The notes beneath the pieces were generated by a model. The model saw nothing but the letters and a program-made list of their open reading frames with translations. It ran no database searches and was not told the origin of the DNA. The translations under genes were made by a program, and so were the position numbers. This document shows, one piece after another, positions 22,019 through 34,160 of a stretch of 64,000 bases of DNA. This stretch comes from Ailurus styani (Eukaryota > Chordata > Mammalia > Carnivora > Ailuridae): NCBI GenBank assembly GCA_002007465.1, contig LNAC01001870.1, positions 39,033 to 103,032 on the forward strand, given 5' to 3'. How positions within the stretch are numbered: the first letter of the stretch is position 1; every line of letters begins with the position of its first letter.

Positions 22019-22240
22019 TCATAATATTCTCTTTTTATATTATTATTTGCTCCAGGGGTACAGGTTTGTGAATCATCAGGCTTACATCTTTCACAGCACT
22101 CACCATAGCACAAACCCTCCCCAATGTCCATAACCCATCCACCCTATCCCTACCCTCCCACCCCCCACTAACTCTCAGTTTGTTTTGTAAGATTAAGTGT
22201 TTCTTATGGTTTGTCTCCTTCCCGATCATAATATTCTCTT
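22019..22240 (-). mobile_element. Short 5'-truncated young L1 3' end, antisense
   Basis: 22034-22225 is the antisense of the same G-rich L1 3' end found at 15.8 and 20.7 kb. The TSD tcataatattctctt (15 bp, perfect) is at 22019-22033 and 22226-22240. The interrupted L1 continues on both sides. Confidence 0.93.
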
Positions 22241-22756
22241 AAACTTGTTTGTATTTCTGTGCTATTGTTATTTTTCCTCTTTCTTTTTTTATTTTATTTG
22301 TGTTCTCTCTCTCTCCCCCTCTCCCTCTTTCTTCTCTTTTTTATGGTCTGGCTAGATGTTTATCAATTTTGTTAATATTTTCAAAAACCAGCTCCTGGTT
22401 TCATCAGTCTGTTCTATTGTATTTTTTAGTTTCTATATCATTTATTTGTTTCTTCTGTAATTTTTTTTATTTCCTTCTTTCTGCTGGGTTGGGCTATTGT
22501 TTTTTTTTTTCTAGCTCTTTTAGGTATAAAGTTTAGTTATTTATTTGAGATTTTTCTTGCTTCTTGAGGTTGACGTGTACTGTTATAAACTTGCCTCTTG
22601 TAACCCCTTTGCTGCATCCCAAAGATTTTGGACTATTGTACTTTCATTTTCATTTGTCTTCATTTACGTTTTAATTTCTTCTTTGATTTCTTGGTTGACA
22701 CATTCATTGTTTAGTAGCATGTTATTTAACCATTTTAATTACTATATGTCTGTTTG

Positions 22757-22906
22757 TGGATAAGCTTGGGTTGATTTGTGGAATATCCTTATGATCATTA
22801 CTTTAAATTCTCCATCAAGTGTGTTATTTATATCCATTTCACTTAGTTCTCTTGCCATGGTTTTGTCCTGTCCTTTCACTTGAGACATATTCCTCTGTCT
22901 CCTCAT
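22757..22906 (-). pseudogene. L1 ORF1 N-terminal remnant
   Basis: Minus frame from 22906: MRRQRNMSQVKGQDKTMARE, then a stretch with EFKVMIIRIF, which matches the ORF1 start of the L1 at 62.4 kb (MRRQRTM..., EFKVMIIKIL). Past about 22757 the L1 alignment jumps to ORF2, so the coiled coil, RRM and C-terminal domain are deleted. Confidence 0.75.
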
Positions 22907-23760
22907 TTTGTCTACTTCTCTGAGTCTGTTTCTGTGTGTTAGGAAAGTCAACTTCATCTCCTGCTCTTGAAAGTAATGGCCTTATGAAGAAGAGGTCCCA
23001 TAATGTCCTCCAGTGCAGTGTCCCCTGTTTATCAGAAACTGGTATTTCAGGGATGTCTCCTATGTGTGTTGCATATACCCTGCTATTGTATCTTGGCTGC
23101 TTTTTCCTTCAGTCCAGTCATCTACGGTGACTCTCTTTGCCTATTGAGGGCAGGGTTTGTCCTTGTGTTTTTAGCAGACCATTCTGAAGCCATGTTAAGC
23201 TTGAATTTAGTAAGACTTGGCTTTTTCCAAAGATGCAGTAGCACCAAGCTACAGGCTGCTTTCTTTACGTTGTTACCTGAGAAGTTTTCACTGGTGTATG
23301 GGACTGATAATCACCAACTGACTATCTGTGGCTTGCTGTTGGGGCTTCAGTCTGACTGGTGTGCGTGGTTATCTTCCCCTCTCCCCAGGACAGGAGTCAC
23401 TTTGGAGTGGTGCTGGCCCCTGCCAAGTTTCTTGCATACTTCTAGGCTTTTGGCCTTGGTTCAAATGGCCTCTTGCCAAGAATATTTTGGAAGGGGTAGG
23501 GTGCACAGTGCCTGAAATATCTGCATACTGGTGAGAAACAACCTGTGACTATTGCAGAGACCAGCCTGACAGGGCCAGTCACTTAATTTTAACAAGGTGC
23601 ATGCTGGTCTACTGCAAAAGGAGACATTCTGCTGCTGCTCCCAGGATCTGGGCCAGCCAGGGCTAATCTGCAAAGTGTTTGCAGAGAGGTATGCAGCTTT
23701 AACAAGGTGCAGGCTGGACTTCCGCTGTATGTCATTATCATACAGCATGTATAAGCTTGT
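22907..23760 (-). repeat. Old L1 5'UTR
   Basis: Upstream of the ORF1 ATG. Contains two copies of 'ttaacaaggtgca(t/g)gctgg' at about 23588 and 23698, spaced 110 bp. An open frame of 170 codons (23003-23515 plus) and one of 107 codons (23784-23461 minus) lie here but are chance frames in the less AT-rich UTR. Confidence 0.65.
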
Positions 23761-24430
23761 GTATGGCCTAATGACTTGACGCATATATTATGAAATGATT
23801 ACCACAATAAATTTAGTTAATATCCACCATGCCATACAGATAATGTGATGAGAACTCCTAGATTCTACTCTCTTTACAGCTTTCAAATATACCATACAGC
23901 AATATTAGCTATAGCCCTTCTGTTGTACATTGTATCCCTAGTCCTTACTGATATTATTACTGGAATTTTGTATCTGTTAACCACCTTCCTCTAATTCCCC
24001 TCTTCCCTTTTCCCCTTATAACCACAAAACTGACCTTTTTTTGTAAGAGTGCATTTGTTTGTTTTGTTTTAGATTCCACATAAAAGTGAGATCATATAGT
24101 ATTTGCCTTTTTTATCTGATTTATTTCACTTAGCATAATGCCTTCAAGGCCCAACCATGTTATCCCAAATGGCAGGATTTCCTTCTTTTTTCTGGCTGAA
24201 TGATATTCCACTATTCATATATACCACAACTTCTTTACCCATTCATCCATTGATGGATGATTATGTTGTTTTCAAGTCTTGGCTCTTGTAAATAATGCTG
24301 CAGTAAACATGGGGATACAGATATCTCTTCAACATAGTGTTTTCATTTCCTTTGGATATATTTCCATAAGTGGAATTGCTGAATCCTATGGTGGTTCTAC
24401 AAGGGCAAAAACACTGTTTTCTATATCATT
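23761..24430 (-). mobile_element. Second old L1, 3' end, antisense
   Basis: Pattern of an L1M 3'UTR and ORF2 C-terminus read antisense: 'gttgtacattgtatccctagt', 'gattccacataaaagtgagat', 'ttcacttagcataatgcc' and 'attcatccattgatggatg'. A new 3' end starts here, so this is a separate element from the block to its left. Confidence 0.75.
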
Positions 24431-24519
24431 GTGTAATCAGTGATTATTATAGTGAATGTAGGTGGCCAACATAGATTTATTAAAGGATAAATCTCCATAA
24501 ATTACATTATTTCTATTCC

Positions 24520-24830
24520 ATGCCTGGCTCAGTTAATGTATAGATTTTCAATTGCTATGTAACAAAGGACCCAGAGCTTAGTTGCTATAAACAACAAGGA
24601 TTTATTATTTCTTATTATTGCTGTGTTGGTTGAGTGGTTTCTTTGCTGATTTCACCAGGGTTCACTTATACATGTGTATTAAGCTGGAGGATTTGCTGGA
24701 CTAGAAAGTCCAATATGGCCTTGTTTGCATGTCTAGGTATGTTTCTATATTCTCTGTAAGATAATGGTTGCTTATTTTAAATAGTACTCCAGGCATGGTT
24801 TATTTGTCTCTGACTGCTCAATTACATATC
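24520..24830. repeat. Ancient interspersed repeat, family not assigned
   Basis: 'aattgctatgtaacaaagga', 'agcttagttgctataaacaac' and 'atggccttgtttgcatgtct' follow a pattern common in mammalian genomes (gctg.ataacaaa..a.cc.aaa.cttag...ttaaaacaac). I cannot place it in a named family by eye. Confidence 0.45.
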
Positions 24831-25224
24831 TTTATTTTTAAATAAATATACTTTGTACTCCAAAGATCAAAATTATGGCCTTTATCTTATATATCGTCTG
24901 AGTGACTTCGTTTACATAGAAGATGTTTTCATCCTGTTAAGATGAGTAGCACCATTATAAGTCTCTTAGCTGAAATCATATTTTTCAACCAGCCTGGGCA
25001 TAGTCACTTTGATTTATTTACATTAAATTTTAATTATAGTCTCATGCTTATCCTCACCTGGTTCATATCATCAGTCTTATGTCTTCCAGTTCTGACCAAA
25101 ATCCATTTCTCTCTCTTTTATACACTCCAACATAGGCATGTGTGTATGCACACATGTATCCCAATCAATGGAGGGAAGAAGCCCATAAAATTTGGGATCA
25201 TATTCTAGAATGTTATTTCTATCT
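24831..25224. other. Unique DNA
   Basis: An 88-codon open frame at 24942-25208 has no recognisable family. Nothing else is seen. Confidence 0.4.
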
Positions 25225-25360
25225 GATTTCAGGTAAGTTTCATGAACTCATTAAGACCTCATTTCCTTATCTTCAATAGCAATATCAAATTTTACTTATC
25301 TTAGCAGGTCCCATGAGATAAGCATTAGAAAAAATAAAGTTCTATAAACTGGGGACTATA
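25225..25360 (+). repeat. Probable MIR, sense
   Basis: 'cctcatttccttatcttcaat' and 'tcttagcaggtcccatgagat' sit where MIR has 'cctcagtttcctcatctgtaaaa' and 'cctcatagggttgttgtgagg'. Confidence 0.55.
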
Positions 25361-25453
25361 AAATGGTTAATTTGAATTATATGGACATATTTATGTGAAA
25401 TATATAATGTGTACCCATATTTATATTTTCAAAATTATTGCCTTTTCAATTAA

Positions 25454-25673
25454 GAATATGCGGTTTTGGGTGCCTGGGTGGCTCAGTGGGTTAAGCCTCT
25501 GACTTCTGCTCGGGTCATGATCTCAAGGTCCTGTGATCAAGTCCTACATTGGGCTCTCTGCTCAGCAGGGAGCCTGCTTCCCCCTCTCTCTCTGACTGCC
25601 TCTCTGCCTACTTGTGATTGCTCTCTCTGTCAAATAAATAAATAAAAGCTTAAAAAAAGGAATAAGCGGTTTT
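25454..25673 (+). mobile_element. Can-SINE, sense, with 14-bp TSD
   Basis: Body 25468-25659. The TSD gaata(t/a)gcggtttt is at 25454-25467 and 25660-25673, one mismatch. Confidence 0.95.
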
Positions 25674-26591
25674 ATAACTTACCCAGTTCTTTTAATTAAA
25701 AACTTAAGCTGAGATACATTGCAATTTATTATTGTTTTTTCCAGTTAAATTTAACTTTGCTATAGTTGACTAGAAAATTAGTAATTATAGAAAACACTTG
25801 GCATATTGTAAATCATTATAAGTATTTTTTAATGTGTGTTTCTTTTCCTTCATTATTTTATTAAAACAATTCTCAAAATTTGTCTATAACATGTCGATAA
25901 TACATATTTAGAGGGAAATTCATTTTTCTCATGTGCCCTTACTGAAATTTTATTAGGATAAAAATAGCAATTTTAATTTTATTGTTAACTTCTTTGGAGA
26001 ATGACTGAATTATCTGAACTGTGAGAAATGTAAACCAGTCTTCAAATTATCAGAGCACAATTACAATGAAGTGGAGGTGTTATGTTAAAAATATCATTCT
26101 TCTTTCTTTTCATTTATGTCTTTTCCTCCTACTACTTTCCTTTTCTAATACTTTATATATATCATTCCTCTTGGTTTCTTTCTCTTTCTTCTCCCTCTTT
26201 TGCCCTCTAGTATGAGGTGGGAACCATCAATAAGCGCTATTACTATGCAGATGAAATTTTTCTCGGGGTCTCTGTCCTACCCAATGATTAACCCCATTAT
26301 TCAACAATCTCAGTTCCACAGTTTTAAATAATTAAGCACATATAAATACTAATTTTTATTATTCTCAATTAGTTCCAAACTTAGAGTGTTTGCACACATG
26401 CATGCACATGCATACATGTATACGTGGAAGTCAAATAGTCATGGAGAATGCCCTTAGAGTTAGTAAACAAATTTAAGATGCTTTTAAATAAAAACAAGAA
26501 GAACATGCCTATTTAAATTTAATCTAAAGCGTATGATGGAATATTATGCAACAGAAAGCTTCATACAGACATTTGAAAAGCTATACATTGC
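25674..26591. other. Unique AT-rich DNA
   Basis: Nothing recognised. Confidence 0.45.
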
Positions 26592-26825
26592 AAAATAAAC
26601 AAGGGCGCCTTGGTGGCTCAGTGGGTTAAGGCCTCTGCTTTCGGCTCAGGTCATGATCCCAGGGTCCTGAGATTAAGGCCCACATCGGGCTCTCTGCTCA
26701 GCGGGGAACCTGCTTCCTCCTCTCTCTGATTGCCTCTCTGCCTACTTGTGATCTGATCTCTCTCTCTCTGTCAAATAAATAAATAAAATCTTTAAAAAAA
26801 TAAAAAATAAATAAAAATAAACAGG
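26592..26825 (+). mobile_element. Can-SINE, sense
   Basis: Body about 26604-26813 (gggcgccttggtggctcag head; long A-rich tail with AAAT units). TSD aaaataaaca(a/g)g at 26592-26603 and about 26814-26825. Confidence 0.93.
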
Positions 26826-28498
26826 TCTTAGCAGTATAATATGGATAAAATCTGTGACTAATCAAAGTGATTACTACCGAGATGCTCAAAATATGTAAGT
26901 ATGAAATGAATTTGTGAATTCAGTTATTCAATTATAGTTTTGAAATATACAAATATAGTGGTTGTATCCCTGTTGATGCTATAAAAACTGGGAATATTTA
27001 GAACAGCATAAATAAGAAATATGAAAAAAAATAAGAAATATGGACTTGAATTTTAATTTTTAATGTACTTTCAGATTATCTTAGGGTTACAATAACCACA
27101 TGATATAGTATGAGACTTTTTGATTTATGACAAAGATACTAATTCTACTACAATTATTTAAACTTCGGGGGGAAATTTTTCAGTAAGACATATATTTTAA
27201 AGAAAACTATTTTACTGAGAGCACCCAATTCCTAAGTTTACAGGTAGAAACATTTTCAAAATGTGAATATACCCATGCAACCATAGTCCATAATGAAAAT
27301 GCAATATGAATTTGTTACTTTTACTTTAAGGTATAAAATATTTTTTATGCTGTTATAAAATGTTATTCAAAATTTTTACTTGATATACTTTGGTTAAAAT
27401 TGACTTTTGAAAATTAATCTTATGGCTAAAAAATAGTTGGCAAGATTACTTCCTACTTCCAATTTATCTACAGTTTCTGTTGAATTTCCTGTGTACACAT
27501 TTGGACTGCACATTTTTTAAACATTTATTTTTGGAATTAACCTCTGAGACATTTTCACAAATTTCAGAATGTATTAATTCATTCAATTAGATTTAAGAAA
27601 ATCAGATAATCACTACTGGAGTAATAAGAAAGAATTCCAAGGGTGTAATTCCAAGCTAATATCTTCTAGAAAAAAGATTGATAATGGACAGGGAGATGAA
27701 AATGGACAGAAAAAACTCAAAATTATTTGAAGAAAAAATATTTACACTTTATGAAAGATATTCAGTTCAAATTAACAAGTATTTAGATATCATGAGCATG
27801 TATCGGTGAGAACCTATCAAAGAAGATATGGTATATTTAACATATCACTTCACTTGTTTTTATAAATAATGGTTTGAAATTTTTTTAAGGACTCTTGTGA
27901 TGAAGTAAAAAGTTTTCCTACCACAAGTTTACTTTTTTTGTGTACCTCCTTTTTCCTCTTTCTCATTCTTTCTTTAGCCATTCTTCATTCTCATTCTTCA
28001 GCCAGTTTTTCTTTTTCTTTCCTTTTTTCTCATCTTCTGTCATAGTCTCTCATCCTTTGAGAAAATATTTTAAGTCATATTTTATAGGATTCTTTAAAAA
28101 AAGGTCTGGGATGTACAATTGCAGATGGCATTAATCAGCTCTACTACACATTCTTTATCAGTTTTTTCATCCTTTGTGCTACACTTCCCCACTGACTCAT
28201 TCTTTTCTTCCTGGGTTCACCTTCCCAATTAATGTCCTGTCCCTAGGCTTCTGCCTCAGACTCAGCATTTGAGGAATCCAAATGAAGATACAAATAAACA
28301 GGATGTATGAAAAATCATCAAATTGCTTTTCTCCATCAGTTAAAATGATTGTAATTTTTTTCTTTATTTTATTTATGTAGAGAATATTAGTGACAGGTTT
28401 TCCGTTGCTATATCAGGTATTCCTATAAATTATTTTTTCTTCTTTCATAAAAGATTTGACTAACTGTAACTTATTTAAGTTTTTTTATGTTCATAGGT
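26826..28498. other. Unique AT-rich DNA
   Basis: A pyrimidine-rich stretch lies near 27940-28060. No repeat family or gene is seen. Confidence 0.45.
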
Positions 28499-28724
28499 AA
28501 AATAAGTCTTTATTGGGTGCCTGGGTGGCTCAGTGGGTTAAAGCCTCTGCTTTCAGCTCAGGTCATGATCTCAGGGTCCTGGGATCGAGGCCCACATTGG
28601 GCTCCCTGCTCAGTGGGGAGCCTGCTTCCCCCTCTCTCTCTCTGCCTGCCTCTCTGCCTCCTTGTGATCTCTCTCCCTCTGTGAAATAAATAAATAAAAT
28701 CTTTAAAAAAAATAAGTCTTTATT
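28499..28724 (+). mobile_element. Can-SINE, sense, with 16-bp TSD
   Basis: Body 28515-28708, near the common subtype. TSD aaaataagtctttatt perfect at 28499-28514 and 28709-28724. Confidence 0.96.
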
Positions 28725-31700
28725 ATCATGTTAAAATTAACTTACTATTGAGTTATAATAGCTTTATCTTTTTGTTTTTCTATCAAATTAAAAGATTTCC
28801 AAATACATAAAAAATTTAGATGTAGAAAACAAAGTATTAATAGTTTTCAACAAATCTCTTTGAACTTTGCTAGATCAAATAGAGAAGTATTAGATAAAGA
28901 GTATAGGTAATAAACAAAATAGAATATCTGAATCAGCTTTGCCAAATGTTATATCAATATAAATTGTATGACAAATCCCAAAAAACTTTTTGTTTAAAAA
29001 AAGTTGTTTCTGGACCCAACAAAACAAAACTCAGTAAACACATAAACGTTTCTGTATCTCATGATAAACAAAATTAAAGCACAAATAAAATGGTGGCTTA
29101 ATGAAAACAAAACAACTTTTGTAACATTTATAACCAAAAACTGTGACATCTATAAATTAAGAGTTTCCACATTGTAAAGAAGAAAGGAGAATACTCATAA
29201 AACAAACACATCAATAAATTCTTTAGAAAATGATACAATTTTCCAATAATAAATTTAAAAATGTTAAAATTCAGAAGTAATACTGTTTAAAAATTAAATT
29301 ATAAAATTGTATTTTCCTATTGATGAAACAAAGATTATTTATCTTTCTATGTAATCTATGATCATACAGCATGAAATCAGCAATTGTAGGATACCTGTGA
29401 TTATAAGTTTGCATAAATTATTGAGCTTACTCTGCCAATATAAAATAAGTTATAATGTTCATAAGCTTGTCAATAATTTTAGGAATTCATTTTGCAAGCA
29501 TAATAAGTGATGCATAAAATATTTTGTACTACTTGTAAATTTGAAAATTTGGAAAGAGACATATGTTTAATAGATAACGTTAACCTGGAGGAAGTAATGA
29601 TTAGAGGTCAATTAGACTATGTTTTTTATGAGTTTCTGATGACATGAGGAAGTGGTTTTAAAATAGAAATTGAAAGATAAAAAAAAAGAGAAGAAGGGAA
29701 AGAGAACTCTTTTCCCCCCAACTTAATGAGACTATTTAGGCTAAAAGAGACCGCAGATGTACAGTTTAAGTGTAATCAATGAAAAATGAATAAATAAATG
29801 TAATCAATGTCTAAATACTTGGAATATATAGTAAGTTTAATTTTATTATGCTTTTTTATGACTTTCTTAAATAAATATATATAACATTCTACCCACAAAA
29901 AGAGTTATTCTTAAAAATGAAATATAGCAAAAGAGGTTTCCCTTATTATATTTTATTTTCTTTGATTTCTGGATTATTTTATAATTTATGGCTTTTATTT
30001 TATCTCTATATATCGACTGTAATGCAGTAAATATTTTGTAAAAAAGTCAAAAGCCTTCATTTATCAAGCATAAATGGCTCTCGGAATCAGCAAGCTTTAG
30101 TATCTTCTAGGAAATGTATGTAGAGAAAGAAAATTTAAATAACCATAAATATACATTGATGGAAGCTTTGCTTTGACTGAAAGCATAGCATGGATTTCAT
30201 AAGCCACTTATGTAAATAAAGCCTTTCTATTCAAGTTATTTGATTTCTTTTTTTCATTTTCCTTCAATCATATAAACAAAAGCTTTTTGTCAAATAATGT
30301 CATTCCTGCCAGTTACACTAATCAAATGAATAATTGATCCTTATGTTACACCTCAGGGAGTTTCTTTCTTGGCTTGTGTTTTTTTACAATAGAATTGAGG
30401 ATTTTGTGAGGCAATTGAATCCACTATTTGCTGCCTTGTCTCTAGTATTAGCTATTTTACATAAATTATATTTACTGGGGAGTTATAAATGGTACCCTGC
30501 TATCTTCATGAAGAAAAAAAAATCAAACATTTTTACATTCTCAACAGAGAGCAGAAATCAAAACATGGATGAATAAAGAAAGGAGGATGCTTTAAAAGCA
30601 ATATATTAGAAAAGATACTTGTTTCAAAATTTCAGTTTCTGAACTTTTTCTAGCAGAGAACTATTGTCTTCTTTATTTCCCATAATTACCTGCATTAACA
30701 TCTCAGAGTTTTTGCCTAGATTCATATTTGAAAAGATAGTTGTGTGGTAGCAGTAATAGTAACTTTGATGCAGGCAGGCTGGGTCTGAGGACCTAGAGAT
30801 GGTTCTCATAAGACCAGCCAAGAGGATCCCTGGCATTGTGCAGAGTAGAAATCAAATGTGAGCTAGCAAATGTGTAGGGAGAATTCATTGAATAGCATAA
30901 GTGACAGAGAATAGTAGATGGGGTGTCTTGGAGATTCTGAAAGGGAAGGAAAATGTGTCTCTTTGTTGCTTGGGGTTAGAGGTTTGTATTGGAAAAGGGT
31001 TTAGGGGATGTGTTCTTTCAGGAATCAGGTAGGGTCTGAGCAAAGCCAAGTGTCAGGTGAACAATAGGTATTATTCCATGAATATTGATGAGTGTTGATG
31101 CCAGTGTCAACAAAAGTTTGTTTGAAGCTAATATCCTAGAACATGGTCGAGATCCAGCTTTTCTTAGATATTATCAGGAATTTGGTGCCTGGGACTCAAC
31201 TCAGAACAATAAGCTTCTTTGATTCCACCTTGAAGTGGGAACATAGCTTCTTTGGCTCATTCAGAGGCTCTATGTAGAACATGGGTAAATATATACACAT
31301 AAGCAGAAAAATAGCAGAGACAACACTGTTCTAAAATGGAGTCCCTTGAGCTTTGTACCTCAACTTGAGCACAGATTGCCTTATATTCTCCCAGAAGCAT
31401 TTGAGAAGTACAAGGAATACCAGTTGGCAAGTGGGAAAATTGATCAAGGGAAGGAGCCTTCTGAATATGTCTCTCAGTGATTTTAATGTAAATCTATGGC
31501 TACAATTGTAAACATCATTGTTGTTTTTGTATTTGTCATTCCATATATAGAAGCCTGTTTCCTTTTGCCCAAAAATCAGATTATGTATCTTTCTCGTGTT
31601 ATTATCCCTTGATAACTTTTCATAAATTATTTAACCAAGGGAAACATTTAAGATGATATTATATGCCCATAAAAAGAGCTTGTGAAATGAAGCATCACTA

Positions 31701-31806
31701 GGTTATCTTTCTTAATGAGAACAAGTCTTATATAAATTACTTTGTGAAAAAAAATATTTTAAAGTATAATTCCATTTTAAAAATAGTTATTCAAGAACAA
31801 ATCATA
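28725..31806. other. 3-kb stretch with no recognised repeat
   Basis: AT-rich. The only open frames (80 codons at 30334, 70 at 30836 minus) lack any family. From about 30600 the composition is a little less AT-rich. I see no exon, RNA gene or transposon. Confidence 0.5.
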
Positions 31807-31999
31807 AAAATAAATCAGGAGGAACGCCTGGGTGGCTCAGTTGGTTAAGCATATAACTCTTGGTTTGGGCTCAGGTCATGATCTTATGGTGTGTGAGATC
31901 CAGTCCTGTGTTGGGCTCCGTGCTCAGCAAGAGTCTGCTTGGATATTCTCTCCCTCTGCCCTTCCCCTACTCTCTCTCAAGTAAATAAATAAATCAGGA
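31807..31999 (+). mobile_element. Can-SINE, sense
   Basis: Body about 31821-31986 with the 'ttggttaagc' head variant. TSD aaataaatcagga on both sides (about 31808-31820 and 31987-31999). It carries a short tail. Confidence 0.9.
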
Positions 32000-32410
32000 A
32001 ACTGTCAAACTCTCTTTCAAATTGCCTGTAACCTTAGACCTTCTCACCAACCGTATATGAGAGTTTCAGTTTCTCTGCGACCTTTTTAGCACTTGGTATT
32101 ATCAGTTTCATTTTATTTTTAATTATTCTAATGAGTAGGTAGTGGTATCTCATTTCTATTTCAATTTGCATTTCCCCAATAATTGATGATGTTGAGCATA
32201 TTTTTATATGTTTATTTGACACCCGTAGTGTTTCCTCTATCTCAAAATGTCTCTTCATATTTTGTAATTTATCAGTTTATATCATCTTATTTTTTATTAT
32301 AACAGTTACTTATATATACCAGATTTATATCCTTTGTCATAAATGTGATTTAAATATATTTTCTCCCCTAGTTAGCTGTTTGTCATTGATTGTCCTTAGC
32401 TTTCAATTCA
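32000..32410 (-). mobile_element. Old L1 ORF2 fragment, antisense
   Basis: 'agcacttggtattatcag', 'tagtggtatctcatttctat' and 'aatttgcatttccccaata' read as the old L1 ORF2 C-terminal region in antisense. A 74-codon minus frame (32258-32034) is a remnant of it. Confidence 0.75.
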
Positions 32411-32504
32411 TAACCCAGAGGCAGTTACATGCTTGGATTTTGATTTGCTTACATAGGCTGCCATGTCATGAGAGTCACCTCATTATAATGGCTTCCATGT
32501 TTAA

Positions 32505-32605
32505 TTAATTTAACACCTACCTTACATTGTGAAGATCAAAGGAATTAATACAATGCAAGAACTTCTGTTCAGGGGGTAGCATGTAGTGAATGCATTTTAT
32601 GTGTT
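32505..32605 (+). repeat. Possible MIR, sense
   Basis: 'aacacctaccttacattgtg', 'aattaatacaatgcaagaac' and 'gtagcatgtagtgaatgca' follow the last third of MIR loosely. Confidence 0.45.
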
Positions 32606-34160
32606 AATTTGTCTATCATAATATCTGACCTCAAATCAGCAGCCTGTTTCTCCATCTCTCCCTTATGCTCTGGAATTCCCAGAGGGCTTTTCATCAGACA
32701 ATTAAGGGACAAGTATATAAGTAATCACATATCAAAAACAAGTTATTAGAAAAAATATGTTACTAACATTTGTTTTTAATTGGCAGTTTGTAACTAGAGG
32801 CTCCTTGTAATATTTCTTAGAAAACAGAAGTTTCTCAGAGTACAATTTGGGAAATGCTCCTCTAGCAGTTATGGTACATAAAAATGATTAGCTTCAAAAG
32901 GTTTCCATACAGCATAAAAATGAGAAATAAAGATATAGGCCTCATTCCTTTTTTTTTTCATCTTTAGAGAGTGTTTCTTTGGGGACACACAAGGTTTGTT
33001 ATTCAGTTGCATCTGGAGAGAGCCCAGTTCTAAACATAACTTGAATTTGCCTTTGAATATAAAAGAGCTGTGTAATTTACATTTTTCCATATTTCTGTGT
33101 TTCTCAGCACACCGGGTTTCCATTCATCAAAGTAGGATAATTTTTCATATTGACCACAGCAAAAAACAAGTGTCGCTTCTTCCGTTCCTTCTATTACCTG
33201 TCTCTAATCTCTCTTCAGCACAACCCTCAAGCATTATCAGCCTTAGAAGGGAATAAATTGAAAAATCAAAGAATGATTTTTAAATCTGTGCACAGCTGCT
33301 CTAAAAACCAAATTCCAACAAGGGGCCTCCCTGTACTTTTTTTCTCTGTCATGAGGTTTGGCGATAAAAGCATGCCTGTGAGGGACAAAGGGACTCAATC
33401 TCTCAGTGAGTAGTGCTGTCCTATTCAGATCAAACATAGACCTCTGGGTGATTGGCAGGCGTTTCCACCTCCCCTCTGTTCTCAGGCACCCAGCACACCC
33501 AGATGTAATCCTTCTGTCCCTTGTAGGATTTCTGGGCAGTGCTTCCTCAATAAGGATTTTTAGGATACATCTGTGAGTCCATAATTTGGTTTATAATGCC
33601 TAAAGTCTTGGTAAAAAATGATACTGCTAATAACTATTCTCCTTCATTATTCTAGAAAATTCACTTATGAATAGTTAATAATTAACTAAGCATCATTTTC
33701 CATTATTCTTATTAAGAATTTTCTTATTAAGTTTTCTTACTAAGAATTTTCACACATATGTATGTGAGAAAGCACTTAAAGCATTTAAAAACAGCATATC
33801 TGTGAATACCTTATTCTAATATTCATGGTTCTGTTATGGCAAATATCAATCAGAGAACTCTCTAGAATATGGAATTAATAAGTCAGATTTGAAAAGTTTG
33901 AAAATATTTATATAATCTCTTACAAGGCATTATTTATTGTGATATAGAAAAACACATTAAGTTGCACCCAGTATAAGTGAACCACATGCCACTTAGAAAC
34001 AGAACGTGTGAAAGGAAGTGCACTCCAGAAGATGGGGGCGTTGTTAAGAGCATTATTGAAGATTAAACAATGTAATACAAGGTTTGTGTGGGCTTTTTTT
34101 TTCCCCCCCCGGAAACCTAAGATTATTTTTGAAGGAAAACACCACAGGCAAGAGTGAATA
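32606..34160. other. Repeat-free DNA, less AT-rich in 32.9-33.6 kb
   Basis: Four open frames of 64-87 codons overlap on both strands near 33000-33430; none has a recognisable family. 34098-34111 is a T run followed by a C run. No transposon is recognised. Confidence 0.45.

Larger units (their letters stand above)
17125..23760 (-). mobile_element. Composite old L1, antisense, with nested younger insertions and an internal deletion
   Basis: Reading right to left in sense: 5'UTR (about 23760-22907), ORF1 N-terminus (22906 to about 22757), an abrupt jump to mid ORF2 near 22750, ORF2 through to its C-terminus, and 3'UTR at about 17125-17450. It is interrupted by a young L1 (22034-22225), a plus-strand L1 (about 20102-20790), a SINE (19854-20034) and another L1 (18455-19394). 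N joins lie at 17868, 20094 and 21604. Confidence 0.85.

Noticed and set aside
23003..23515. 170-codon open frame on the plus strand, the longest in the window
   Set aside because: It lies in the 5'UTR of an antisense L1, has no family resemblance, and overlaps frames on the other strand. Chance frame in less AT-rich repeat DNA.
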